The notes below the pieces were generated by a model. The model saw only the letters and a program-made list of their open reading frames with translations, searched no databases and was not told the DNA's origin. DNA of 64,000 nt from positions 58,838,001-58,902,000 of the forward strand of contig NC_134369.1 of the NCBI RefSeq assembly GCF_035582795.1, in the 5' to 3' direction. The translations under genes were made by a program, and so were the position numbers. This DNA comes from Mycteria americana (lineage: Eukaryota; Chordata; Aves; Ciconiiformes; Ciconiidae). Of the stretch, positions 52,001-62,870 are shown in pieces; within the stretch, counting starts at the first letter, position 1; every line of letters begins with the position of its first letter.

Positions 52001-52032
52001 GAAGGGGAGAGGGAGAGGGGGGGGGAGAGGGG
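52001..52032. repeat. G-rich purine tract
   Basis: A purine-only tract of GGGGA/GGGA units with a run of nine G at 52017-52025. It has potential for a G-quadruplex or triplex. It lies at the 5' edge of the local GC-rich patch that continues to about 52260. Confidence 0.85.
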
Positions 52033-52364
52033 CGCGTCCACAAGGTGACTCAGATTTTAGGTGGGCTGAACCGCCCCCGGAGGTGCCTGTTCCTCTCCAC
52101 TATTAACTGGGGGTGTATAAAGAGCTGTTAATTTAAGTACCTGAAGGGAGATGGGTTACATCAGGCCTTAAAGTATTAAACCCCCATTCCTGTCCTCTGG
52201 TATGGGGCGATTCCAAGGATCGTGCTCAGGGAATAGGCTGCTCCCCCCCTGCTGGGGTCCCTATTAGCCCTTCATGTTAAAGGTGGGAAGAGAGATGGAG
52301 AAAGGGCAACCATCACATCTCTCTCATTCACACCGATACTGAAAAAACACGTTCGTACATCAAA

Positions 52365-52440
52365 GACAAGATTTTCAAACATGGGTTCCTAGAGTTTAAA
52401 CCTGAAATCCCTAGGTGGAATTCATAAAAAGCAGCTTGGA
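52365..52440. repeat. Dispersed 'taggcacc'-type repeat relic
   Basis: 'caagattttcaaacatgggt' followed by 'tcctagagtttaaacctgaa' and 'atccctaggtgg' resembles the 'gattttcaaaaatgggcacctaaagtt ... aaatccatatttaggcacc' wording of a dispersed amniote repeat. The identification rests on memory of the pattern and the boundaries are approximate. Confidence 0.4.
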
Positions 52441-52861
52441 TTTCATGGCTCCAGAACTTGAGTTTGGGTTAATTATCTAACCTTAGGCATCCATGTTTCG
52501 TAATGTTTGGATCACGTTTTAACATTAAGAGAAAATTTAATTATTATGTTATTAATAGCTCTATTAATTAAAGTCCCTACATATATGCCAATGTAAACTG
52601 TAATTAAAGTAAATTAAATATACTAACAACAAAGTTATATAAACAGCACATACCATGTTAGAATTCAAAGCAAACAAATGCATGTTTTAAAGTGAAAAAA
52701 GGATGAGGTAGAAAAGTAATTACTGTGGGGCCAATAACTATATTAATTGTTAGAAGAGAATACAGCTGCAATAAAATCACAAGGAGTGCGTACTACCCTG
52801 AAAGATGGGTGGGGCGATGAGAGCACAGGCAGGCTAATAAATGATAATTAATAATACCTCT

Positions 52862-52990
52862 TCTGAAAATTCCATTTCTTATCCCTAGATCTGCAAGTGC
52901 CTTACAAAGGAAATATCATTAGCCCCATTAGGCAGAGGAAGGAGGAAGAGGCGTAGAGTAATGAAGTACAGTGGCCAGAGTCACCCAAGG
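52862..52990 (-). mobile_element. MIR-type SINE relic
   Basis: 'atctgcaagtgccttacaaa' at 52890, 'tatcattagccccattaggc' at 52914, a purine-rich block equivalent to 'ggggaaactgaggcacagag', and 'ggccagagtcacccaagggt' at 52972 follow the reverse complement of a MIR-type SINE. The head is missing. At its right end a different sequence begins, possibly another insertion. Confidence 0.6.
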
Positions 52991-53232
52991 GTATGGCTAC
53001 ACAAACAAGTTACCGCAAGTTAAATTAGGGTATAGATTAACAGAGTCAGCTGCTCTGCTCTAACTTCCTATTTGCCTGCTCTTAACCTGCGGTAAATGAA
53101 ACCCAGCTTACCTCAGGTCTAATGTGAGGGCTAAGCCTCCTCTCTGGCTGCAGGAGGAAAAAAGCGAGTATCTGGTACGATAAAGCCATGCGTGCTAACT
53201 TGCTCTAACGCCACCTCAGTCAAAAACCAGGC
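52988..53232. mobile_element. Possible non-autonomous DNA transposon relic
   Basis: The left end 'gggtatggctacacaaacaa' resembles the 'gggtatgtctacac' ends of hAT-type miniature elements. The right end, 'aggctagtctgtatc' at about 53233, is a loose reverse-complement match. The interior is GC-richer than its flanks and has internally similar phrases ('ttaccgcaagttaa', 'taacttgctctaacg', 'taacctgcggtaaa'), as expected for a palindromic element. It starts exactly where the MIR relic stops. The terminal match is weak, so this is tentative. Confidence 0.35.
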
Positions 53233-53494
53233 TAGTCTGTATCGGTGAGATGGCAGCGATCATGTCGGGAGGTTCTGCTGACATTGGGATGAATGCGGTA
53301 TATAAATGGAAAGGGTTGACGGGAAAGGAACGATATGGGGGGTGAGATACGTCGTGCAGTTCAGCGCAGAAAAGTCAAAATCTGGTGCAGATCTGTGATG
53401 TGACAGTAGGGTTCCAGGAAAAGCAGGTGGTGTGGGAACGCAACTCCCCATTAGGACAGGGCTCAGAGAGAAGGGGATCAGTCATAGCCAGAGC

Positions 53495-53735
53495 CTGCAT
53501 TATTTAAGGCTTTAAAATCCGAAAGGGCCAACTTAAAATCAATCTGCCACTTTAGAGGCAGGCAGTGTGAAGAATGCAGCGTGGTGTAATGCGTTCCTGC
53601 TGGCTCACAGGGCTGAGCACACGTGCTGCCGCGCTCGGAGCGAGCAGCGAGCAGCACTGAGCAGCCTGGCTCTAAGCTCCGCTAAGAGGGTATTACAATA
53701 ATTGAGCTTTCTGGTAACAAGGTCTGCGTTGCTAG
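53495..53735 (-). mobile_element. LINE relic, L2/CR1-type, antisense
   Basis: 'ttaaggctttaaaatccgaa' at about 53503, 'cagcgtggtgtaatgcgttc' at about 53577, 'gagcagcctggctctaagct' at about 53659 and 'gggtattacaataattgagc' at about 53687 keep the order of an antisense LINE sequence abundant in reptile genomes ('ttcaaggctttaaagac', 'tggtgtaatgtgctcc', 'gcagcctggctgccgca', 'tgttacaataatcaagcc'). I am fairly sure it is an interspersed repeat; whether it belongs to L2 or to CR1 is uncertain. CpG density is locally high. Confidence 0.45.
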
Positions 53736-53790
53736 ATTTGTGATAGGCATGGGATAAACTAAGTGCGCAGCCGGTGCATGCAGCATAACT

Positions 53791-53806
53791 GGGGGGGGGG
53801 GGGGGG
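53791..53806. repeat. Poly-G tract (16 bases)
   Basis: Sixteen G, then one C and four more G. As with the C run at 797-816, its length is likely unstable and may be misassembled. Confidence 0.9.
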
Positions 53807-53835
53807 CGGGGAAGAGCCTCTTTGACACCAGAACT

Positions 53836-53895
53836 GGAAACCTGGCTTCAACTTCAGCAATGGCAAAACTCCATTAACTTCAGTTTAAGCCTGTG
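53836..53895. repeat. Palindromic interspersed repeat relic
   Basis: 'aacctggcttcaacttcagc' and 'aatggcaaaactccattaac' followed by 'ttcagtttaagcctg' are a decayed version of the symmetric phrase 'cctggcc ... gaagtcaatggcaaaactcccattgacttc ... ggccagg'. The two halves are still roughly reverse complements around 53865. Confidence 0.55.
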
Positions 53896-55907
53896 CTTGC
53901 CAGGTACTTTTCCAGGAGCACTGTGGCCTAACACAGTACCAACATGCACCCAGCTCACAAACTCTGAAACACAATTCTTCAAAGTGCAGGGGAACATAAT
54001 AGAAATAATTCCAACTAGTACCTTCACCCAACACCCGCTTTTACCAGCTCAGGGAAGAAATGTCTCCAGCTGCATAAGGATACCCCTCTCCTCCTCTATG
54101 GCTGAAATAGAAATCAGGAAGTGGATGGCATGGGATTATATATAAATTTCACTAAGGTATTTGATCTTTATTTTATTTTTCATCTGTTTTGTTCTGTCCC
54201 AAACTTACTGCATTTCTCACATTGTAAAATCTGGGAGAAGATCTGGCATAGACTGTATTTTCCCATGTGCATTTTCCCATGGCTCATTTTCATCCTGAAA
54301 ACCCTCTTCATCTAAAATGCCAAATCCTTTGTCCAATCACAGCTAATAACATGAAGTATGAGTCAGAAAAATCTTTAATTTTCAGTCCTCTCCTGTGAGT
54401 CTCACATTCCTCCAGGTTCCGAATCAGGCAAATGCCTAAACATTCACTTGCTTGTGGAAACTGCAGGGACACCAGCTCTCCCTGGCTCATTTGCTCTCTC
54501 TGACCCACCGCACTTTCTTTCAGCTGTTTTCCAGTTGAGGATTAGTGCAGTGAGTGCATTTAGAGAAATCCAAATGGCTGTGGATGTACAGAGGAAAGCT
54601 ATTCTGGGGGAATGCTATCCTGACGAAGCTGGGTAGGCAGTTCCTCCACGCTACCAGCACAATGGCCTCCTGGGCTTTCTCCTGACGGCAGGGTCTCTGG
54701 GCAGTCAATGGGAGGGCCAGGCACTTCCAGAGCCAGGTCAGCATGTTGGAGACCTGCTATGCTCTTTGCCAGTGCCTGCTGTGCTCTTGGGAAGCCCTGG
54801 CAGCCCTGCTCTTACATCAGGGTTCTCAGCTAACAGATTAACATTAGGTCACAGAAATCGGGGACCCAGATGTCTCTTGTGGCTTAAACTAGGCACTTAC
54901 GGGCTTTAGTCTTGCTAAGCTTAGATGATAGCGAGTTAGGGATTTGAAGATCAAAAGTTGAGAGTTAGACAGGATTTAGGTATGCAAGTCTTCTCTGGAT
55001 TGAGCCCTTCGTCTAACCTTTTTGGCTAACATCATTTACTGCTCAAGGATAGGCATCTTGAAATTCTGTGGTCTGCCGTGTCAGCCACAAATTAGAAATG
55101 GAAAATACATGAAAAGAAATTATTCATAAATAGTTATATTATATATAGAAACTTGTGTATATATGTGTGTGTTTGTGCACCTTGAGAAAAATGAATGATT
55201 TTTGCACAAGTAGAAAAGCGTGTTTTAAAAAACAAATGTATGATACTCTATGTGAAGTCTACAGTCATAACAGGAAATCATGCAATTTCTGCAGAAAGAT
55301 TTTATTTAAAAAAGCAGAGTGCATCTCATTGACCTACATTCAGCTTCCCCAGCATACACTGTACCTGCACAACTTTTCTGCAGAGATACATTGTAGATAC
55401 AGATCAAAGGGAAATGCTGGTGTCAGAATTGTCTAAATGTCCCTTTTTGGGCCTGAAAACCTAGATCATTGCCATGCATTTGCACTGACTTTGTAACTTT
55501 AATCAACCTGTAAACTGATGCTTGGACTGCTGTCTTTAAAAGCCAGGTAGGCTGTTCGTGGGGATAATGAATGTCTGTATCTATAGAGCAGACAAATGAA
55601 GCTCTCTGTTGCCTCAGAATAAAAATACCTATTTTTTAAAGAGCTATCTAAGAGAATTTGCAGTATATAACAGTAGCAAAATAAAGTTAGCATCTGTGTT
55701 AAAAGAATTACAATCCACAACCAGCTAGATTCATCCTGTTCATCATATACCCTAATAGTTTTGCAGAACGTTTGGTCCCCTCTTTAAAAAAGGCCATGGG
55801 GGTGTTAAACATCGCCTGTCAGGGGTGCTGGATTTGATTGCATGCACATCTGTCTACTCTGACTTAGACTGAGACTTGTCAACTCATTTCTCACAAGACC
55901 ACTGTAA
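53896..55907. other. Gene-free stretch
   Basis: No gene is recognised. Short frames around 53822-54145 and 54308-54744 show no family resemblance. A TA/TG-rich patch lies at about 55135-55180. Confidence 0.45.
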
Positions 55908-56085
55908 TGGGCCTGGATTCACAAATGTGTGCGTGGGTATAGGGAGAGAGGTAGCGTGAGAGAAGGGGGCTGCGAGGTGTAACACCGACTGCAGTAGTGC
56001 TGAGCTTTTAGGCACCATACTGCCTGGGGAGGGTCAAACAGGGACACGCTCCAGCTCTCTTACGCAGTGCCTAACTGGGTATTAA
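55908..56085. repeat. Dispersed 'taggcacc'-type repeat relic
   Basis: 'gggcctggattcacaaatgt' at about 55910 and the later 'gagcttttaggcaccatact' and 'cgcagtgcctaactggg' fit a dispersed amniote repeat whose ends read 'gggcctgattcacaaa' and whose body repeats 'taggcacctaact'. The centre is diverged or holds an insertion. Assigned by wording only. Confidence 0.4.
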
Positions 56086-59000
56086 AGGAATGAAGTTAAC
56101 AAAGGAAGCATACAGAGAGGGGAGGGGCTTAAGTTACCCTTTAGAAAATATGTAGCATGTAAAATACAAGGTATCTACAGACCCACTTGGCGTCTGTCTC
56201 CCTGTTGTACAATCAGGTAGTTGTAGACTAGCTTTTTCAAGTGCAAACACTTTATAAACAGATAATCTCTGTAAGATTGTCTTTTACTGCTAGACCACTT
56301 CATTAATTTGAGGGGTGGTGGTGTTTCCAATTACGACATCCTAAAAATACTAAAAAACCAAGACAGCCACATAAAAATTCTATTAATAAAAAAATTTCAC
56401 TGAGATGGAATATATTCTCTCTGTTTTCAAGGATTCTTTTTTTAATTTTCAAAAAATTAGTGTGGTAAGTGAAAAGAGAAGTTACAAAATATCTTCCTCC
56501 TCCAAAAGTAAATGCTTCAACCTTTATAGAAAATTGTTTAAAACATAAAATATTGAGGGGAAGTATACGTCACATAAAAGTATAATTGAGAAATTACTTT
56601 GTATCACAAAACGTTATAATTTCCAATGAGCTGTGACTGTTACCAAGTCTCCAAACCTGTAAGGCCCTGGGTATCTGGATGCAAATCTGAACTGATCTGA
56701 AAGCATCCTGGAATTTACTCTTAGAACAAATTCTGTTGCTTTAGTGTTGCGTTCCTGTCCTGCTGTTCTCATAGGCTTAGCCAATCTCTAAGGTCTTTCA
56801 TTAACCTTTAACCCTTCCCCAGAATCATAATATTTTTATTTTTTTAAGGAGTAGGCATTATTTTGTGCTACTTGTGCATTAAAGACTTTTAAATAAATAC
56901 CATTAATAATTCTCTTTCGATACTGTGTACTACAAATTCCTCCTCCTTGTCCTTAAATATCTGTTCAAGACAGCGTGAATTTCTCTTGACTTCCTGATGG
57001 CTAGTCATAAAACATATGTTAATCTCATGAATTCAGATTTCATTGAACCTAATCATCAGTCTCTGCTGAAATTACACTGACAAGTAGGAAACTTGTCAGA
57101 GCATGATACCTTTCATGGGATTCTCCTTGGGTCACGTTGGCTACAGACCATAAGTGATTTACACTTTTATGACCTTTACATAGTCACTTGTTGCTAGTTA
57201 TCCAATATGAAGACTACCTCATAGGATCTGTGCTACCTCACCCAAAGGTATATCGCTTTACAAATTGGTCATCCATGTTGCTAATGCAGCATGTAGGAAC
57301 AGCACAGACACATCCAGGTGAACCAAGGAATGTGAATTTGTTTTGGTGTGCATAAAGAAAATGCTCCATCATCAGATAAGTCTATGTACTTCATTTGTAC
57401 TGAACCAGCCTAAAATCAGGCACTGAAGATTTATTTTATGGTAAAAAGGGAGTGGGAAGGACACAGTTCCAGAAAATAGGGGAGTGGGAGGAGACTATAA
57501 GTACTAGAAGCTTTATTTGGGAAGTAACTAAGATAGCAAAACTGGGTAAGAGAACTATGAAAGGATTTTTCAAAACCAGAGTCAAGACAGGAAGGGAAGA
57601 TTGCATCTTGGAAAAGATCTAGATGCTCCTAAAGAGAACACATTCATTAGCTTGTATGACCATCTTTAAGCATTCAAAAACATGGCAATGAGAAATCAGG
57701 CTGTAGTAAATCAGAGATTGCTTTAAAAATGGTTCAAACAGCGTTAATATTAGGTAAAATACTCCAACTAGAGTCTTGTCTGTTGAAAAGGATGGGGTTT
57801 TTGGCTGTAGTGTTCTGTCCTCCTCTATGTCTCTAATATATTGTGGTCTGTTGTCCATAGATCGTGCTGTGGTAACTTCTAATTTTTAAGGGATCAGGGA
57901 ATTCTGAGAGGAACAGGGCAGTATTTCTTTGCATTCATTGCTTCTGCGCTGGCTTGTGAGTCAAAAATCCACTGTGGTTTTGGATCAGATTCCCTCTGCT
58001 AAGTATTGACATGGTCATGGGTAATGTTCTTGTCAGTAAAGTATGACTGAGTGTAAGTAAAGGTGGTAATATTCTGACCTATTCAGTTGGTAGTTTGGGA
58101 TAAACTGTGGTAAATCCATTCAAACTACAAATTCCTTTACTCGTAGTTAAGATTTTTGAATAAGGTCATAATGTATACTAAATATTTGTGGATAATACCT
58201 TAAAATTTTAAATTCCCATGGATTGGAGGAGACAACAGCTTCATGTCCCTCTGTCCCAGAACAATGCGTATTGTAATGCTAGAAGGTCCAGTGTCCTTAT
58301 GCTATAAATTAGCAAAAGATTTGCCTTTTGGGAAGCAGCATGTCCTTTTTTTTTAAGGTTGTCAACTAATCCCAGTCACCTCTATTCTCTGAAATATTCT
58401 GAAAAAGAAAAAAGATATTTTTCAGAAACTGTTTAATATTTGCCCTCTGAAAAATACTCTTCATAAACAACCTTCAGACTGGGCACCTAGAACTGAGGCA
58501 CGTGAATATCATCAGCTGCTCTAAAAATCTTGCTCTTGGGCATGGACTAATTAAAGGAAAATGGCCTTTCCAAAACTGGTTGAAGTCAATGGAATATACA
58601 CAGTGATTTCAAAGGACCTTGGACCACTTGGAGGATGAGAATTTGGCTGCTAGGAGTCAAATTCCGTTGTTTTGGTGTATTCTGCAAGTGATAAAGTTTG
58701 AGAATTAGAGCACTGTCAATATGTGCTATAAAACCACATGTCCTTTAAGAGGATAATGCTCCACTAGACCTTTTGCCACAAATTACTCTATATAATTGGA
58801 CCTAAGATCACAAAGAGTGCACATTTACAAGATAAATTGAAAATTAATGAACAAATAATATAGTAATTACCAAATCCTTATTATTTGAAGAATATACACA
58901 CTATGGGGTCTATTTCTTCCTCGATGAGCATGTGTAACCCCCATTAATTTTAATGGGAGTTAAGCGTGCACATCAAGGGAAGAATTAACTCATGATTTTA

Positions 59001-61435
59001 AAACTGACTACTAAGATTAAGACCTGCACTTTTGGCTTTGAGTTGAGAATGTGGCATATCTTTTGATATTTATCTCTTTTTAATTGTGTATTTGTAGCTG
59101 AAGCAATTTGCAAATCATTGTTATCCCTATCAGTACAAGGCAAAGATAAATTGCATTATATACCCTACTTCTTGGACTCCTTGATGTTCTTTTCTGATTA
59201 AATTGAACTGTACCAGCAGTATCATAATTAATAATCTATGCTGATCAAGTTGGCAGTGCTAAGGCCGTTTGGTATCTGATGGAAATGAAAAATTGTTCAA
59301 GCAAGGTGTGTCGTTTGTTTATTTTTTTCACTAATGTGAGAAATATACAATTAATAATACTGAATCATGGATATTGTCAGATAATGTGAAACCTGCAGTT
59401 TAAGACTGGACCAGGAAAAAACCATCCAGTTTAATAAGACTTCTGAGGCAATTCATGAACTATGATGTTAAGCCTATGTAAAAAGGATTTCACTCCTTGG
59501 AAGGAGATTATAAGACTCTCAGATGGAAGCTTTTGGTCCCAAATGAATTAGATACTGGTGCCAGTTGTTGTTTCTGCATTTCAACTCAGGGCAAGAATAT
59601 TTCCATGTGCCCTTCTGCAGCTGTCCATTAATGAATATTAGTGAAATGGCTGCTGCAGTTGTTCATAACCTTTTTGATATTGATCCAGGTGTCGCTTCCC
59701 CTCTTAGAGCAGGAATTGAAAGTCTTTTTAACGTGTAAATCAACATGGATTAGATGTATACAGAGGAAGAACTTCTAATTTATTTCAGAAATCAGTAAAA
59801 CCAAGTTTTTGCTTTTTTAAATGAATTCGCCAGTTCAATTTTTACAGTCAAACATAGCATTATGTTAGTGGTGAAGAGTTCAGAAACATGACTAACAAGA
59901 AAGTGACCAGTGTAATCTTAATGTCATAGCTGAATGAACTGCAAAAAATAAATAACAAAAGAAGTGGGGAAAACAGAGTTAAAATTTTGAAATTCTTTGC
60001 CTTTTATGTAGGCTGTTTTTCTTGTCATAATTAGAAAACTCACCCTAGTTTGCAGTAAACATGTTTCATAATCTACCTGTTGCTCCTTACACTATTGCAA
60101 AGTAGAATAATTTTCCATTTGTTTGGCTGTGTGAAAGTACAACTGAAGGAATGCACTAGCAAAAGCGTTTATCCAGACGTATAGCCAATGAATAGCCATT
60201 TTAAATTTCCCTTTATTTTGTTCATCTATTCATTTAATTCTAAATGTTTCAAACTCTTGCAACTTCTAGCTGCCATTTGTACTGTGTCAATCATTCATGA
60301 CCACAGTTTAGTACCGTTTTAAGCTGGAGAGCCAGGTTAGGGGCAGGAAGCCCTAGGTCTCAGCAGCAGAAATCAGCTGAAATTATTTAAATCCTATCAT
60401 CAGCTTTATATTCTCAACAGTAACTAGTTATCGAGGCTTCCTTCACATTTCTGCACACACTGTAAGTTACCACCAAAGGACACAATTTGCAAAACCTTCA
60501 GACATCTGAAATGGGGCACTCAGTATCGTTACTCAGTTATTACAATGCTAAGTGAGTCTCTAGTTGTTCTCTGGTTATAGAGATTATATTTGAGATGAGT
60601 GAGCGTCACTGTTTTGCTACGTCTGTTGGTCAGAGGATGAGAACTTAGAAGCCGATCAAAACAAGAGTGTTCTGAGTGACATCTGTAGCAACTTTTGAAT
60701 AGTAAGTAATGTGAAAAGGATTCAGCAAGAAGTCTCTTGAGTATTTTCATGAGAGAAAAAATAATTCTGGACTATCAAAATGAGCGTTAGGTGCAACAAT
60801 AACAACAAAAAAAAATCAGAAAAGGATAGCCAGAGCAATGAATGTATATTAATAATTTTGAAACAGGCAGTTCAAGATGTATGGTAGTTACAGTAGTGAC
60901 TTGTGCTTGTGTATTCAGTCAAGTTAGAGTTGCAGAAGGGAAACATATTAAATCTTCAAGTCAGAAGGTATATGTTTTAGGATTGGACTCTTTTGTCCTT
61001 CCCCCTTAGATGACATGTGGCTAAAAAAGTCTTATTGGATGTCAAAAATCTGTTTTATAAAGATCTCCCCTTGCTAGGCTCTGAAGCTTAGAAAACAAGT
61101 AATCCAAAACCAGTCTCTGTTTCTGGGATGATGGTTTTTTTTGTTTTTCCTTTTTGTATGATGTTAACAGGCATAATTTTAATCTTGTTCAGATATGTTT
61201 TTTTTTCTTATTTGCCTGTGAAAAATAGGACCTTGAACAATGGAGCCTTTCAGGAAACACTGGGACCTTCTTGGCTTCATTGCATCTGCATATGCAGTAC
61301 CCTTGCTGCATCCTCAGAGCACATACTATTGCAGCATGCAGTAAAGCTGAAGGAGGAATCTGTTTGCCACTGTCTACAGAGGCATTCAATAATGTTTCAT
61401 TCAAAGATTTCTCAGCTAAATGAAATATGGCCAAT
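56086..61435. other. Gene-free AT-rich stretch
   Basis: No gene is recognised, and frames longer than 80 codons are absent over most of it. A further piece of the 'gaagtcaatgg' repeat may lie at 58571-58625. The notable structure is the palindrome at 58914-58984. The rest is unique AT-rich DNA. Confidence 0.5.
58914..58984. repeat. Imperfect palindrome, 34-base arms, 2-base centre
   Basis: The left arm (58914-58947, starting 'ttcttcctcgatgagcatg') is largely the reverse complement of the right arm (58950-58984, ending 'cacatcaagggaagaa'), with the centre 'ccattaa-tt-ttaatgg'. It has the same layout as the palindromic repeat relics elsewhere in the window and is the best preserved of them. 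It is probably a miniature element reduced to its two inverted ends. Confidence 0.75.
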
Positions 61436-61439
61436 GTTA

Positions 61440-62870
61440 CTGTGAAGCTGTTCTCTATCATCTTTTAAAGGTTGTGGTGATGTGGGGAGGTCCCTGAAGA
61501 CTGGAAAATGGCAAATGTCATGCCTATCTTCAAAAAAAAGGTAAGAGGAAGAATCTGGGGAAGTACAGGCTGATCAGCTTCACTTCAATCCTAGGTAAGA
61601 CTATGAAGCAAGTCCTCATGGAAGATATTTTTAGGTACATGGAAAACAAGAAAGTGTTTGGAATAGCCAGCGTGGGTTTACCACAGACAAGTTGCGTCCA
61701 AGGAACCTGACTATGATGAAGTGACCAGTGGCCCTCTGTATGAAGAGAAAGCACTGTATGTTGTTCACCTTGGCTTCGGAAAAGTTTTAAACACCGCCTC
61801 CCATGACATCCTTGTATCCAAATTGGGGCTATTTGAATGGGGTAGGTGGGAGAAAAGCTGGATGGGTGATCAGCCTTAAAGGATAGTGATCAACAGTTTG
61901 AATTCTAATTGGTAGCTGGTTCCTCAGCAGTCAGTTCTGGGGACAATAAACAACCTGGATGGTGAGATGAAGCTCACCCTCATCAAGGTCATGATGACAG
62001 AAAATTGAGGGGCTGTTTGATACAACGAATGATCTGGCTGCCATTCAGAAGGATCTTAAACTAGATAGAGCTGGCAGGAAAATCATGACATTTAATAAAG
62101 ATATAGGTAAAGTCCTACACCCTAGTTGAGAACAACTCCAGGCTAAAGTGCAGGCTGACTGAGTAGGAAGCAGGTCTTCCAAAATGGACTTGTGTGTCTT
62201 GGATGACAAGCTAAACACGAGTCAGCCATATGCCCTCACAGTAGAGAAGACTAGCCACAAACCGTGTGAGCAAGATATAGCCAGCAGGTCCATGGAAGTA
62301 ATTATTCCCCTCTACTCTGTACTTGTGAAGCCACGACTGCGACAGAGTCCATCTTTTGGGGATCCAGTACAAGAGACAGACTGACAAGGTGGAAAGGGAC
62401 CTCTGGAGGGTCACTCAGCTGATTAAGGGGATGGAGCTGACAATGAATGAAGAGAGGCTGATTGAGCTTTGGTTGTTTAACCTGGAGAAGAAAAGGCTAA
62501 AGAGGGAATCCAACTGCAACACACGCGCAGCTCAGGTGCAGCGAAAGGGAAGTTACAGAGAAGACAAAGTCAGTCTGTTCTCAGAGGGTTACAGCAAAAG
62601 GATGAGAGACAAATGGATGAGAGGTCACAACTTGCAAGGGAAATTCAACTGAATATGAAGAAAAAAGTTCTCACAAGGAAAGTGGTTAAGCACTGGAACA
62701 GTGTCTGAGAGAAGCTGTGGGTTTTCCATCCTTGGGGATTTTCACACTTGCCTGGAAAAGGTCCTGAATAACCTAGTCTAACTTGGAAGTTAGCCCTGAT
62801 TAGTGCTGGAGGTTGAACATCTTTCAAAAATCACTTCTAATCTAAATTAATCTATGATTTTATAGTTTCA
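61440..62870 (+). mobile_element. CR1 LINE, 3' half with reverse transcriptase relic
   Basis: A 5'-truncated CR1 of about 1.4 kb. It opens with 'ggggaggtccctgaagactg' at about 61484, 'tgcctatcttcaaaaaaaag' at about 61521 and 'tacaggctgatcagcttcac' at about 61564, which derive from the conserved reverse-transcriptase region. It continues with 'gacaaggtggaaagggacct', 'tgaatgaagagaggctgatt' and 'ttaacctggagaagaaaagg' at 62383-62500, and ends with 'cactggaacagtgtctgaga' at about 62692 and 'ttaatctatgattttatag' at about 62849. Stops and frameshifts break the frame throughout, so no active protein is made. Part of the middle is missing compared with an intact element. Confidence 0.85.

Noticed and set aside
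11120..57330. Similar phrases 'ggatgaaccaaggat' (about 11136) and 'ggtgaaccaaggaat' (about 57317)
   Set aside because: The match is about 15 bases with no extension, so chance is sufficient.
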